A DNA stretch of 64,000 nt from CAYNNQ01 sp964398785. GTDB taxonomy: Bacteria > Desulfobacterota > Desulfovibrionia > Desulfovibrionales > Desulfonatronovibrionaceae. The notes under the pieces were generated by a model that was not told the origin of the DNA, made no database searches, and saw nothing but the letters and a program-made list of their open reading frames with translations. This document shows, piece after piece, positions 44,566 through 53,870 of the stretch (positions within the stretch are counted from its first letter, which is position 1; each line of letters starts with the position of its first letter). Location of the stretch: assembly GCA_964398785.1 (NCBI GenBank), contig CAYNNQ010000002.1:93527-157526 (forward strand). Reading direction: 5' to 3'. The translations under genes and the position numbers were made by a program.

Positions 44566-45537
44566 ATGGATTTACTAAAAGGGGTAAAACGATTTGTTAT
44601 GCCATCCACCCGCAGGTTTTGGCGGGAGGCGGATCTGGAAAACCTTCCCTGGGGGGAGAGGTTGCATGCATATGTATATGGCCGCTGGCCGTATTTTTAT
44701 ATCTCTGTAGCTACCGGAGAGAACCGTCTGGCCCGTGTCTTTACCCCTGTTTTGGACTGGTTGGGAAAAAGACTGAACTTGTGGGCGGATTCCTCCCGGG
44801 ATTTAAATAAGGGGATGAAAAAGTCTTTTGCCGACAGCTACCATGGAAAAGTGGTTTCCCTGGACGGGGCCAAGCAGCTTATTCGTTTGGACCGGGAGGT
44901 TGAACTCCGGGATCTGGAACAGGTCATTCCTTATACAACGGCCAAAGATATTGTAATCAAGAATCCGAAAGCCATTGCCGTGTTGCGCTGTCCCTGCCGC
45001 GTTTCCCGGAAAAACCCCTGTCACCCTGTGGATGTGTGTATAATAATCGGGGAACCTTTTGCCAGTTTCATTGTCGAGCACCATCCGGGGAGGGCAAAAT
45101 GGGTTACCTATCAGGAGGCCCTGGAAATCCTTTCAGCCGAGGATCGGCGGGGACACGTGCACCACGCTTTTTTCAAGGAAGCCATGCTTGGACGTTTCTA
45201 TGCTATCTGCAATTGCTGTTCCTGCTGTTGTGGTGCGATGCAGGCTCGGAAAAACGGAGTGCCTATGCTGGCTTCTTCTGGGTATGTCTCCCGAATACGC
45301 CCCGAGGAGTGTTCCGGATGCGGCTTTTGTATGCGGAGTTGTCAATTCGGGGCCATCTGCCTGGAAGAAGGTGTTGCTGTGGTGGACGAAGAAAAATGTA
45401 TGGGCTGCGGGGTCTGTGTAAACAATTGTCCCCAAGGGGCCCTTAATCTGGTTCATGATCCGCAAAAGGGACAGCCACTGGATGTACAGGATTTGATGGA
45501 TAAGCATTTTTCGGAGCTGGTGCATAGAGATGGTTAG
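44566..45537 (+). CDS. 4Fe-4S dicluster protein with unusual Cys-rich segment
   Basis: This 323-residue soluble protein has a Cys motif in the middle (CPCRVSRKNPCHPVDVC), then a dense cluster C215-N-C-C-S-C-C-C-G, then two ferredoxin-type motifs (CSGCGFCMRSC and CMGCGVCVNNC). The first two Cys sets recall proteins annotated only as 4Fe-4S binding. It may pass electrons to an unidentified partner. It overlaps the MATE pump gene by 8 bases, which suggests cotranscription only. Function is unknown. Confidence 0.75.
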   Translation: MDLLKGVKRFVMPSTRRFWREADLENLPWGERLHAYVYGRWPYFYISVATGENRLARVFTPVLDWLGKRLNLWADSSRDLNKGMKKSFADSYHGKVVSLDGAKQLIRLDREVELRDLEQVIPYTTAKDIVIKNPKAIAVLRCPCRVSRKNPCHPVDVCIIIGEPFASFIVEHHPGRAKWVTYQEALEILSAEDRRGHVHHAFFKEAMLGRFYAICNCCSCCCGAMQARKNGVPMLASSGYVSRIRPEECSGCGFCMRSCQFGAICLEEGVAVVDEEKCMGCGVCVNNCPQGALNLVHDPQKGQPLDVQDLMDKHFSELVHRDG

Positions 45538-46960
45538 ACCCCGCTGCTTTCCCATGCGTACCTCCAGCAAGGCCCCTTTACCCGATTCAACTTCTTCATT
45601 TGAGGGAAGCGGTACTTCCCTTAAAGCGATCTGGAAGCTTACCTGGCCCCAGGTATTGATGATGCTTTTTCATTTCCTGATCGGATTCGTGGATGTCTGG
45701 GTAGCCGGACGGCTGGGCAAAAATGTTCAGGCCTGCATGGGAATGATAAGCCACGCCCTTTTCTTTTTTCTTATGGTAGCGGTGGCCTTGGGCAATGGGA
45801 GTGTGGCTTCCATAAGCCAGTCTCTGGGCGCGGGAATGGTGCTTCGGGCCAAAAGATACATTGGCCTGGGGCTGGAGGTAGGTGTGGTTTTCGGGATTAT
45901 TTTTCTCGGGGCGGGAATTTTTTTGGGGGAATATTTCCTTTTTCTTTTGCAAATACCTAAGGAGATTTTCCCTATAGCCAAATATCTTTTTCAGGTCTTT
46001 ATCTATATAGTGCCCGCTTATTATTTATTCATTATTTGCAATGCCTTTTTCCGGGCCCAGAAAAAGGTTATGTGTCCGCTATTTGCCATGCTCTTGGTTA
46101 TGCTGCTCAATACCATAGGTGATTTCGGGTTGGGATTGGGTTGGTTCGGAATACCGGCGGTTGGGTATAAAGGCCTGGCCTGGAGCACATTTATTTCCGT
46201 AGCTGCGGGAATGGTGTTTGATCTTTGGGTACTTCGCCGTTCCGGTTTTCTGGAGAAATGTACATTTCCCCCGTGGAGATGGATAAAAAAGGCTTGGCCC
46301 TATCTCTTCAAGGTATCCTGGCCGGCTGGATTGAGTCAGTTTGTGTGGCATTCCGCCTATTTGGTCCTGTACGCGCTGACTGCCGCTCTTCCGGTGGGGA
46401 GCGTGGTGGCCCTGGCCGGTATGAGTGCAGGTATACGAGTAGAATCTCTTCTTTTTCTCCCCGGAGCCGCTTTCAACTTTACAGCCTCGATAATTGTCGG
46501 GCATAAACTGGGTGAGGGCGATGTTGCCGGAGCGCGGAAGGCGGGGTATCAGATTATGTTTTCCGGATTGATCCTGGTTAGTTTGGTTACAGGACTTTTG
46601 TGGCTGGTGATAGATCCCATAGCCGCTTTTATTGCCCCTGATCCCCAGGTGCAGGCGGAAACCGTGGATTATTTGATGTACAATATGGCCGCCATACCCT
46701 TCCTGCTCCCGGCCATGATTCTGGGAGGGGCTCTTACCGGAGCGGGAGCCACCTTATATCAAATGCTGGTTATGGGTGGGGCGGCTTGGCTAGTGCGTAT
46801 TCCGCTGGCTTATATCCTGGGGCACTTGGTTATAGGTGAAGCGAATGGCATATGGATGGCCATGTTTTTGTCCATGGTTGTGCAGGCGGCAAGTATGATT
46901 TACGTATATCAGTTCCAGGACTGGTCCAAGTTTGCAATGCGTAAAAAAACGAGAGTTTAG
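45530..46960 (+). CDS. MATE family efflux transporter (NorM-like)
   Basis: This protein of about 476 residues has twelve membrane segments in two MatE halves: the first begins IWKLTWPQVLMMLFHFLIGF and VDVWVAGRLG; the second contains SWPAGLSQFVWH. MATE pumps export cationic drugs using Na+ or H+. The annotated start overlaps the Fe-S gene; the protein probably begins within the first 30 residues. Confidence 0.9.
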   Translation: MVRPRCFPMRTSSKAPLPDSTSSFEGSGTSLKAIWKLTWPQVLMMLFHFLIGFVDVWVAGRLGKNVQACMGMISHALFFFLMVAVALGNGSVASISQSLGAGMVLRAKRYIGLGLEVGVVFGIIFLGAGIFLGEYFLFLLQIPKEIFPIAKYLFQVFIYIVPAYYLFIICNAFFRAQKKVMCPLFAMLLVMLLNTIGDFGLGLGWFGIPAVGYKGLAWSTFISVAAGMVFDLWVLRRSGFLEKCTFPPWRWIKKAWPYLFKVSWPAGLSQFVWHSAYLVLYALTAALPVGSVVALAGMSAGIRVESLLFLPGAAFNFTASIIVGHKLGEGDVAGARKAGYQIMFSGLILVSLVTGLLWLVIDPIAAFIAPDPQVQAETVDYLMYNMAAIPFLLPAMILGGALTGAGATLYQMLVMGGAAWLVRIPLAYILGHLVIGEANGIWMAMFLSMVVQAASMIYVYQFQDWSKFAMRKKTRV

Positions 46961-46964
46961 AATT

Positions 46965-47357
46965 ATGTTTGCCAGGCTATTTCTCCTTTTCCTACTTGTT
47001 CCCCTTGCGGAACTTTATTTACTTATAAAGGTTGGTTCATTGATCGGAGCGGGGTACACGGTGATTCTGGTCATCGGCACGGCAATGGCCGGGGCTTATC
47101 TGGCCCGCGCCGAGGGCACTCAGGCTATGTTTCGGGTGCGCTCGAATCTGGATCAAGCTGTCATGCCCGGCGAGGACATTCTGGATGCTTTGCTTATCCT
47201 GGTTGCCGGACTGGTACTTTTGACTCCCGGTTTTATAACCGACGCTTTGGGTTTACTGGTTCTTTTTAAGCCTTCTAGGCAGGTGATAAAAAGGTTTCTG
47301 CGTCGTAAGTTCGCGGATTGGATACAAAAAGGCAATGTTCGCTATCGACGGTTTTGA
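46965..47357 (+). CDS. fxsA: FxsA family membrane protein
   Basis: About 130 residues with the FxsA pattern: hydrophobic LFLLFLLVPLAELYLLIKVG, then GAGYTVILVIGTAMAGAYLA, and a third segment LILVAGLVLLTPGFITDALG. FxsA is a cytoplasmic-membrane protein of unknown mechanism that relieves exclusion of phage T7 in F+ E. coli. The start ATG 46965 lies 4 bases after the MATE stop. Confidence 0.88.
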   Translation: MFARLFLLFLLVPLAELYLLIKVGSLIGAGYTVILVIGTAMAGAYLARAEGTQAMFRVRSNLDQAVMPGEDILDALLILVAGLVLLTPGFITDALGLLVLFKPSRQVIKRFLRRKFADWIQKGNVRYRRF

Positions 47358-47483
47358 GCACAAACAAAAAATCATTGGTGCGTATCTGCGGAGTACTACA
47401 GTGCCAGCCGCAGGCAACCTCGGTGATTTAGAATGGTCTTAAAAGATGTAGAACATAAGGAAACTCTTGAGAGGAAATTATAC

Positions 47484-48026
47484 ATGAGCGAGGAAAAAGA
47501 GGACAACGTGGAGAATCGGTTTTTGGTAGAAACAGGTGAGGATCTTTTTAATTATGCCCTGGAAAGGGAAGACACTAAATGGATCCTGAGTAGCCTACCG
47601 TCAGACAGTGAAATCGATTACAATACTCTGGAATACGAACTGCAGACTTTGAAGATTATAAGTGTGGGCTGGGCTTTTGCCTATTATATTCAGGATGCCC
47701 AAACCAAGGATTTTTTGTCCCGGGCCTACTGGGAGGCCATCCGCGATTTTTGCGCCAACCTTTCCCAGAGTACAGGGATGCTTATAGGCCAAGATGTGGA
47801 TTATTTCCAAGTCATAAAGGAGAGGGTGGACGCTTATGTCCAGGCCCTGAATAAAGAGGGGGATGAGGAATCGCCGGCCAAGATGATCGGTCCGGTTTTT
47901 GCCGGGTTCTGCGGTAACAGTGAAGATATATTCTGTCTGTATGCCGGGGGTAAGATGTTTATAGGGGCCCTGGACCGGGTAAAGGAATACCTTGGTTCCC
48001 GAGGTTTGATTTCCCCGGAGGATTGA
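47484..48026 (+). CDS. Hypothetical acidic soluble protein
   Basis: About 180 residues, with no recognised domain. It is acidic and mostly helical (DTKWILSSLPSDSEIDYNTL; ISVGWAFAYYIQDAQTKDFL), with a more hydrophobic C-terminal part (MIGPVFAGFCGNSEDIFCLY). ATG 47484 follows GAGAGGAAAT; a longer start at 47433 is possible. It lies between fxsA and rarD on one strand. Confidence 0.6.
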   Translation: MSEEKEDNVENRFLVETGEDLFNYALEREDTKWILSSLPSDSEIDYNTLEYELQTLKIISVGWAFAYYIQDAQTKDFLSRAYWEAIRDFCANLSQSTGMLIGQDVDYFQVIKERVDAYVQALNKEGDEESPAKMIGPVFAGFCGNSEDIFCLYAGGKMFIGALDRVKEYLGSRGLISPED

Positions 48027-48232
48027 TTAAGGCTCTTTGAGCAAATTATTATTGCCCGGAGTGGGGAGAGGTTTCTAAATGGTGCAAGGGGATGAGAAAA
48101 TGTTCCCGGTAGATCAAGTAGCCAGCACTTTGTGGTCCAATTCTGAAACTTCCCTTTGGGGGCAACAATAACGGTCTTCAAAGCTCTTGATTCTCCCATA
48201 TTATCCTTTGACTGATCAAAAGGTTAGGATGG

Positions 48233-49168
48233 ATGAATAGAAATACACCTGATTCTGCTCGCAATCTCCCCGGACTCTCTGCCGGAGCCGGGGCTTTTCT
48301 TTTTTGGGGGCTTTTGCCTTGCTACTGGAAGGCGCTTAAGTCTGTACCTGCTCCAGAGATCCTTTGTCACCGCATGTTCTGGTCTTTGGTCTTTGTGGGA
48401 GTGCTTATCACTGTGTGGCGGCGCTGGGGGGAAGTCTGGGATGTACTGCGTTTTCGAAGGAATCTTTTGTATTTTCTGGGTACCAGTTGTCTCTTGGCGG
48501 TGAACTGGCTGACATATATATGGGGGGTCAACTCCGGATTTGTCCTGGACGCAAGTATGGGCTATTATATAAATCCCTTGGTCAACGTCCTGCTTGGATT
48601 TGTTTTTTTTAAGGATCGCCTGCGCCGTTTTCAGGTTTTGGCTATCTTGTTAGCCACGGCAGGGGTGTTGAACCTGGTTTTAAATTATGGCCGTTTTCCT
48701 TGGATCGCCTTGGTTTTGGCATTTACCTTCGGGTTTTACGGGCTTATACGCAAGTTGGTCCGGGTAGAATCTTTGCCCGGTCTGTTTGTAGAGTCTTTGT
48801 TCATGAGCGTACCTGCCCTGGCTTTTCTTGCCTGGCTACAATTTTCCGGCAGCGCGGCCCTGGGGGGAGGGAGTACCGGGATAGATGCCTTGCTTATCGG
48901 GGCGGGAGCGGTTACAGCTATTCCTTTGCTCCTTTTTGCTTTTTGTGCCCGAAGGCTGCGCTTGGTGGAGGTGGGGATCTTGCAGTATCTGGCGCCAACC
49001 TGTATGTTTTTGCTCGGAGTGTTTGCCTTCGGAGAGCCTTTTACTACTGCCCACCTGATTACCTTTTCCTGTATTTGGTCAGGGATTGGCATTTATACCC
49101 TGGAATCCATTTGGTATGCGCGTAAGATCCCCAATAATAAATTTTTATCCGGAAAAGAGTTAAAATAG
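48233..49168 (+). CDS. rarD: EamA transporter of the RarD family
   Basis: This 311-residue protein has ten membrane segments. RarD features are FLFWGLLPCYWKALKSVPAP, EILCHRMFWSLVF, NWLTYIWGVNSG and the GYYINPLVNVLLGF block. RarD proteins belong to the drug/metabolite transporter superfamily; substrate is unknown. It is followed 4 bases later by the potassium-channel gene. Confidence 0.92.
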   Translation: MNRNTPDSARNLPGLSAGAGAFLFWGLLPCYWKALKSVPAPEILCHRMFWSLVFVGVLITVWRRWGEVWDVLRFRRNLLYFLGTSCLLAVNWLTYIWGVNSGFVLDASMGYYINPLVNVLLGFVFFKDRLRRFQVLAILLATAGVLNLVLNYGRFPWIALVLAFTFGFYGLIRKLVRVESLPGLFVESLFMSVPALAFLAWLQFSGSAALGGGSTGIDALLIGAGAVTAIPLLLFAFCARRLRLVEVGILQYLAPTCMFLLGVFAFGEPFTTAHLITFSCIWSGIGIYTLESIWYARKIPNNKFLSGKELK

Positions 49169-49172
49169 AACC

Positions 49173-50237
49173 GTGAGACACCCATTTTTGTCCCGCAGGG
49201 CTCGATATTCGGGGATTTTGCTGTTGTCCCTCATTTGCCTTTTCTTGTTCGGCATGGCGGGGTATGTATTTCTGGAAGGAGCATCCCCGATTGATGCTAT
49301 TTATTTGACCATCGGGACACTCACGACAGTGGCCCCTTTTGAATTATCCTATGCAGGCCGTTTTTTTACCATAATTTTGCTTATATTCGGTTTTGGATTG
49401 GTAGCGGCCACGGCTGCATATATTGGGACTATTTTTTTGGACGGAAATTGGGTGGAACTTTATCGGAGACGGAAGGTACGCAAGATGTTGGACAGTTTTG
49501 ATAAGCATTATATTATATGCGGTCACGGTCAGATGGGTTATGTGGTAGTAGAGGAATTGCATAGCAGGAATATACCAATAGTGGTTATCGATAATGATGA
49601 GGAAGCCATATTGCATTGTAAGGAGATGGGGATCCCTCATCTGGAAAGGGATGCCATGGAAGAAGAGAATCTAGTAGAGGCTGGCGTGGAAAGGGCCAAG
49701 GGTCTTATCTCCGTGGTAAACAGGGATGCGGACAATGTCTTTATTGTCCTTACCGCCCGTGCCTTGAATCCGGATATATTTATCTGTGCTCGGGCCAGCA
49801 GCAAGGGAGTGGAGAAAAAACTCTTCCGGGCGGGGGCCAACCATGTGGTCTCCCCGTATGCCAGTGCGGCTCTGCGGATTACTCAAAACATCCTCCGTCC
49901 AACCGTTACCGATTTTCTGGAATTGGCGCTCTCCGGTGAAGGAATTGAGTTGGCACTGGAAGAGTTGGAAATTCCCAAAGGGTCCCCTTTTGTGGATCAT
50001 TCCATAAAGGAATCCAATATCCGCAACGAATTTGATCTGATAATTGTGGCCATCAAGCGATGGGACGGAGCACGTATTTATAATCCCTCTTCTTTGGAGA
50101 TGATCCATGTCGGGGACACATTGATTGCTATTGGGCCGCAGTCCAATATGGATCTGTTTTATCGAAAGATATACGGTAAACCCCGCCAGAAAAACCATAC
50201 GGGGGAAAAACCGGTTTTCTCCCCGGAACAAATTTGA
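49173..50237 (+). CDS. K+-channel-like protein with RCK (TrkA-N/TrkA-C) domains and altered filter
   Basis: This 354-residue protein has two membrane segments and a pore helix (residues 15-85), then a TrkA-N Rossmann domain (YIICGHGQMGYVVVEEL) and a TrkA-C domain. Most channels of this kind have TTVGYG in the selectivity filter; this one has TTVAPFE at 51-57, so the GYG is gone. It may be a channel of different selectivity or a regulatory protein. The start is GTG 49173. Confidence 0.85.
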   Translation: MRHPFLSRRARYSGILLLSLICLFLFGMAGYVFLEGASPIDAIYLTIGTLTTVAPFELSYAGRFFTIILLIFGFGLVAATAAYIGTIFLDGNWVELYRRRKVRKMLDSFDKHYIICGHGQMGYVVVEELHSRNIPIVVIDNDEEAILHCKEMGIPHLERDAMEEENLVEAGVERAKGLISVVNRDADNVFIVLTARALNPDIFICARASSKGVEKKLFRAGANHVVSPYASAALRITQNILRPTVTDFLELALSGEGIELALEELEIPKGSPFVDHSIKESNIRNEFDLIIVAIKRWDGARIYNPSSLEMIHVGDTLIAIGPQSNMDLFYRKIYGKPRQKNHTGEKPVFSPEQI

Positions 50238-50365
50238 AGCTGCAACCTCGCTGCTGCGGACTCCAGTACCTATTTCAGGCTGGGTCCTCCAAAATCTTTC
50301 CATGTCTTCCTTCGCCCATTTTCCCTTGTCAAAAGGCTGGTCCTGCGCGGCTTGAGGAGAAAAAT

Positions 50366-51259
50366 TCAAGTTCCGTCTTTGGGGGACCTTCTTTTTTTGC
50401 CGGCTATTGCCGCTCCGAGAACAATAGTTAATGCGGCTACTCCCAATTGCCATTCGGCCTGTTCGTTTCCTAAAAGTACCAGAAACAGGGTGGAAAGCAC
50501 GGGGGTGGCATAGGCCATGGACCCGATAATCCCCGGCGGTCCTACGCGGACACCGAAACTCCAGGCGATAAATGCCAAGCCATATGGTCCACACCCGATA
50601 CCCACAGCAGCAATCAAAACGGGAAGATTCAAGTTTAAAAGCGTGCTTTCCCATAGCATATGCAGAATAAATCCCACCAAAGCAGAAACTGCGAATATCC
50701 AGGGAAAGACGGGTCCGGTTATTGCCTTGTATTTACGCATGACAAGGGAATATAGTACCCAGCAGGCTCCGCTGCCTATTCCGGCCAGATACCCGATCAA
50801 ATGTTCCAGTGGCATATGCGCCCCGGAACTTTCCAGTATAAGCAATCCTGCGCCGGAAAATGCAATACTTGCCCCAATCAAGGTTTCCAGGCGGGGAGTC
50901 TGTCCATTGAGTATCTCCGCGGTCAAAGCGAATACCAAAGGCCAGATATAGGTGATCAGGGTTACTTCCGCGGCCGGTGCCTGGACCAGGGCCAGGAAAT
51001 AGAAAAATAAGGCACCGATTAGTCCTCCCACTGCTCCAATCCAGGCGGATACTGGCAGCTGTATATATTCCAGGGGATGAACTTTCCGGGGTAGCCAGCA
51101 AAGAGTGCTTATACAGGCCGCTATCCCCAACGACATAGCTGCCAACTGCATGGGGGGAATCAATGCTGTTGCTTGACGCAGCAGAGGTAACAGGGACCAC
51201 AAGACAACCGCGAAAAATCCGCAGATAATACCCTTGATTTCCAAGGTGTTCTTAAACAT
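50366..51259 (-). CDS. EamA family exporter (YddG-like)
   Basis: This 297-residue protein has ten membrane segments in two EamA repeats, with GGLIGALFFYFLALVQAPAA and TLITYIWPLVFALTAEIL in the first and GPYGLAFIAWSFGVRVGP in the second. The last two segments resemble YddG-type aromatic amino acid exporters. It is divergent from a LysR gene and probably controlled by it, which fits an amino acid exporter. Confidence 0.85.
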   Translation of the reverse strand: MFKNTLEIKGIICGFFAVVLWSLLPLLRQATALIPPMQLAAMSLGIAACISTLCWLPRKVHPLEYIQLPVSAWIGAVGGLIGALFFYFLALVQAPAAEVTLITYIWPLVFALTAEILNGQTPRLETLIGASIAFSGAGLLILESSGAHMPLEHLIGYLAGIGSGACWVLYSLVMRKYKAITGPVFPWIFAVSALVGFILHMLWESTLLNLNLPVLIAAVGIGCGPYGLAFIAWSFGVRVGPPGIIGSMAYATPVLSTLFLVLLGNEQAEWQLGVAALTIVLGAAIAGKKRRSPKDGT

Positions 51260-51364
51260 GACATGCCTCCTGATATTGACTTAAATTTTTATTTTTCCTA
51301 TGAGAATAATTGGCTTTCGACCTGTATTTCACACTATGAAGTGGATCACGCAAACGAAATTATA

Positions 51365-51379
51365 TGATAAAGCTTATCA
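51365..51379. promoter_or_regulatory. Candidate LysR-type operator between EamA and LysR genes
   Basis: TGATAA-AGC-TTATCA is a perfect 6-bp inverted repeat around three bases, containing the T-N11-A form typical of LysR-family sites. It lies 16 bases before the LysR start, within the divergent gap 51260-51394. Confidence 0.55.
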
Positions 51380-51394
51380 ATATTGGTGATGTAG

Positions 51395-52267
51395 ATGAAA
51401 GGGGAACTATTTAATCTAAATTCTTTGCAGACCCTGGTAGCTGTAGCGGACTGTCGTAGTTTTACCGCGGCAGCGGAAAGCCTGTGTTATGCGCAGTCTG
51501 CTGTGAGCATGCAGATACGCAGGCTGGAGAATCAGGCGGGGACATCGCTTATAGACAGGTCTAGGCGGGATTTTGCTCTTACGCAGGACGGGGAAAGACT
51601 TTTGGGCTATGCCCGGGAAATGTTGCGTTTAAATCAGGCCGCTTGGTCGGAGATTACCGGTCAACCGGTGAGCGGCGTGGTTCGTCTGGGAATACCCGCG
51701 GATTATGGCTTTTATTTGCCCGAAATTCTTCAGTATTTCGCCGAACAATATCCGCATGTACAAATGGAGGTAAGGTGCGAGCTTAGTTTGAATCTTGTTC
51801 GTTTGGTACAGACCGGGAATCTGGACTTGGCCCTGGTGACCAGGCAACCCCGAAGTCCGGGTGGGGAGGTCCTGCGCCGCGAGTCTTTGGTTTGGGCCGG
51901 GAGCGGAAAGTTTGCCGTGCACAGGCGGGAGCCTCTGCCTTTGGCTTTGTACCCGCAGGGCATATGTGTATTTCGGGACTCTGCGCTGAATGCACTGAAT
52001 GAAGAGGGGGTGCGATGGCGGATAGTCTATACCAGTCAGAGCATGGCCGGATTGCGTTCCGCAGTCAAAGCCGGACTGGGTGTTACAGTAGCAATCTCCA
52101 GTATGCTGGGCGAGGAACTTCAGGATTTAGGGGCGGATGGCGAGCTACCTTACTTACCCCGGGTGGAGATAGCCTTGCATCGTGCTCCTGGCCGTCCCAA
52201 AGATCCCGCGCGCATCTTGGCGCAGCTTCTGGCAGAGCGGTTGGGAGAAGTGAATGCAGGAGGGTGA
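51395..52267 (+). CDS. LysR-family transcription regulator
   Basis: This 290-residue protein has an N-terminal winged helix (LNSLQTLVAVADCRSFTAAA; AQSAVSMQIRRLENQAG) and a periplasmic-binding-like effector domain (VSGVVRLGIPADYGFYLPEI). It is transcribed away from an EamA exporter with a shared gap and likely controls it, as ArgP controls ArgO. The effector is unknown. Confidence 0.92.
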   Translation: MKGELFNLNSLQTLVAVADCRSFTAAAESLCYAQSAVSMQIRRLENQAGTSLIDRSRRDFALTQDGERLLGYAREMLRLNQAAWSEITGQPVSGVVRLGIPADYGFYLPEILQYFAEQYPHVQMEVRCELSLNLVRLVQTGNLDLALVTRQPRSPGGEVLRRESLVWAGSGKFAVHRREPLPLALYPQGICVFRDSALNALNEEGVRWRIVYTSQSMAGLRSAVKAGLGVTVAISSMLGEELQDLGADGELPYLPRVEIALHRAPGRPKDPARILAQLLAERLGEVNAGG

Positions 52268-52321
52268 AAGAGCGGAAAGGATCTTGATAGGTTTCGTATT
52301 CAAGAAAAAATGAAGGGAATT

Positions 52322-53712
52322 TTAAATTTGGGTTGTTTGGACGTTGTCCCGGCCTTTGTCTTTGGCCCGGTAAAGAGCTATATCACTTTGTTTTAGCAGC
52401 TCTTCAAGGAGGCAGTTTGTGTTTGAAGTCCCCGCAACTCCTAGGCTTAAGGTTATATTTAATTCTTTTTCCCCGTGTTTTATTTTTTCTTCGGCAGTTT
52501 TTTGGCGGATACGTTCAGCCATGGCTTTCGCCCCTGCAAGCTCGGTTTCCGGAAGCAAACGAATTCCTCCCCGCCTAGACGGGCAAGAATATCCTGTTCG
52601 CGTACAAAAGGCTTTAGAATTCCGGCCAAATATTTAAGTACTATATCTCCGGTATCGTGACCATAGGTATCATTTACAAATTTAAAATGGTCAATATCCA
52701 GCATGATAAGGCTTAGTGGACGTTGATATCTAATACACCGCTGCAGTTCCTTTTCAGCTAGCTCCATAAAGTGTCTCCTGTTCCATAAAGTAGTCAGGCC
52801 GTCAGTTGTGGCTAAAAATTTAAGCTGCTTCTCGGATTCTTTACGAGCAGTAATATCCCGGACAATACCAACTGCATGCCATATGTCCCTGATCTTGTAG
52901 GAAGTAACCGAACGTTCCACAGGAAAAGTTTTGCCGTTTTTGTGTGCCCCAGTCATTTCCATAATGCTGTTTACCACTTTTCCCTTGCCGCTTTTGGCAA
53001 ATGAAGGGAGTCCTTGTTTCGCTTTGTTTCGGTCTGCCGGTGTGGCAATCAAGTCATGGAGGTCCTGGCCCATGGCTTCTTTTTCTGAGTACCCAAACAT
53101 GTCCTTGGCCGCAGGGTTCCAGAACTCAATGGTTCCATAACTGTCTATGCCGATAACGGCGTCGTAGGAAGCCTCGCTCATTGCCCGGCTTTTTTTTTCG
53201 TCCTCCGCTAAACGGTCCAAGGCTACTTTTTTTTCCGTGATATCCTGAGCGGTTCCCCTGTAGCCAGTCAGCTCACCTTTTTCTCCTAAAAGGGGTAAGC
53301 CGGTAACATTTTGCCAGATAATCTTGTTGTCTTTAGTGATGCTTCTGTGCTGTAGATTGTTGAACGGAGTATAATTGTCCTTGGCCTCAGCAAATTTTTC
53401 AATTACTTCCGGTTTATCTTCTTCAGGTATAAATTCAAACGGTGTCCTGCCCAAAAGTTCTTCTTTGGAGTATCCGAGGACCTGTTGCACTAAATCGGAT
53501 AAAAACGTGTAATGGCCATTGTTATCCACTTCCCATATGTATTCGCCGGCAGCTGCACTGATATCTTCAAATCGTCTTTTCTGTCTGTTTATTTCTTTTT
53601 GTAAGTATTTTTCCCTTTGGGTTAGTGTCTCCTGCAATTTGGAGTTCTCACGGCGTAAAGCTTCAATTTCCTGCCTTAATTGGTCTTTTTCCCCGTTTTT
53701 ATCTCCATGCAT
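52322..53712 (-). pseudogene. PAS-PAS-GGDEF diguanylate cyclase, frameshifted after the active loop
   Basis: The 5' frame (from 53712) gives an N-terminal coiled coil, two PAS/PAC domains and the first half of a GGDEF domain, ending in LARLGGEEFV. It then runs into a nonsense tail. From about 52557 a second frame continues LLPETELAGAKAMAERIRQK and on to SDIALYRAKDKGRDNV, exactly the missing half. A shift of one base (one missing) near 52557-52560 would restore the whole gene of about 463 residues. It is either a recent pseudogene or an assembly error. Confidence 0.9.
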
Positions 53713-53746
53713 GAATTAAAGTCCTCGCTTTGCCTTTGTTTTTTAT

Positions 53747-53862
53747 GATACGCCTGCAAAAAATATGTTTTTGCAGGCAGTGTTAAGTTTTAAGTAGAAT
53801 CAGAGAGTTGCAAAATTTAATCCGAGCACTTACCCCAGCCTTTGACTTTTTGCAGTTGCGTC
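53747..53862 (+). repeat. Family B repeat, typical copy (B4)
   Basis: Ends GATACGCCTGCAAAAA and TTTTTGCAGTTGCGTC are imperfect inverted repeats. The left hairpin CCTGCAAAAA/TTTTTGCAGG is perfect. It lies between the ends of the GGDEF pseudogene's start and the HD-GYP gene stop. Confidence 0.85.
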
Positions 53863-53870
53863 TTTTATAT

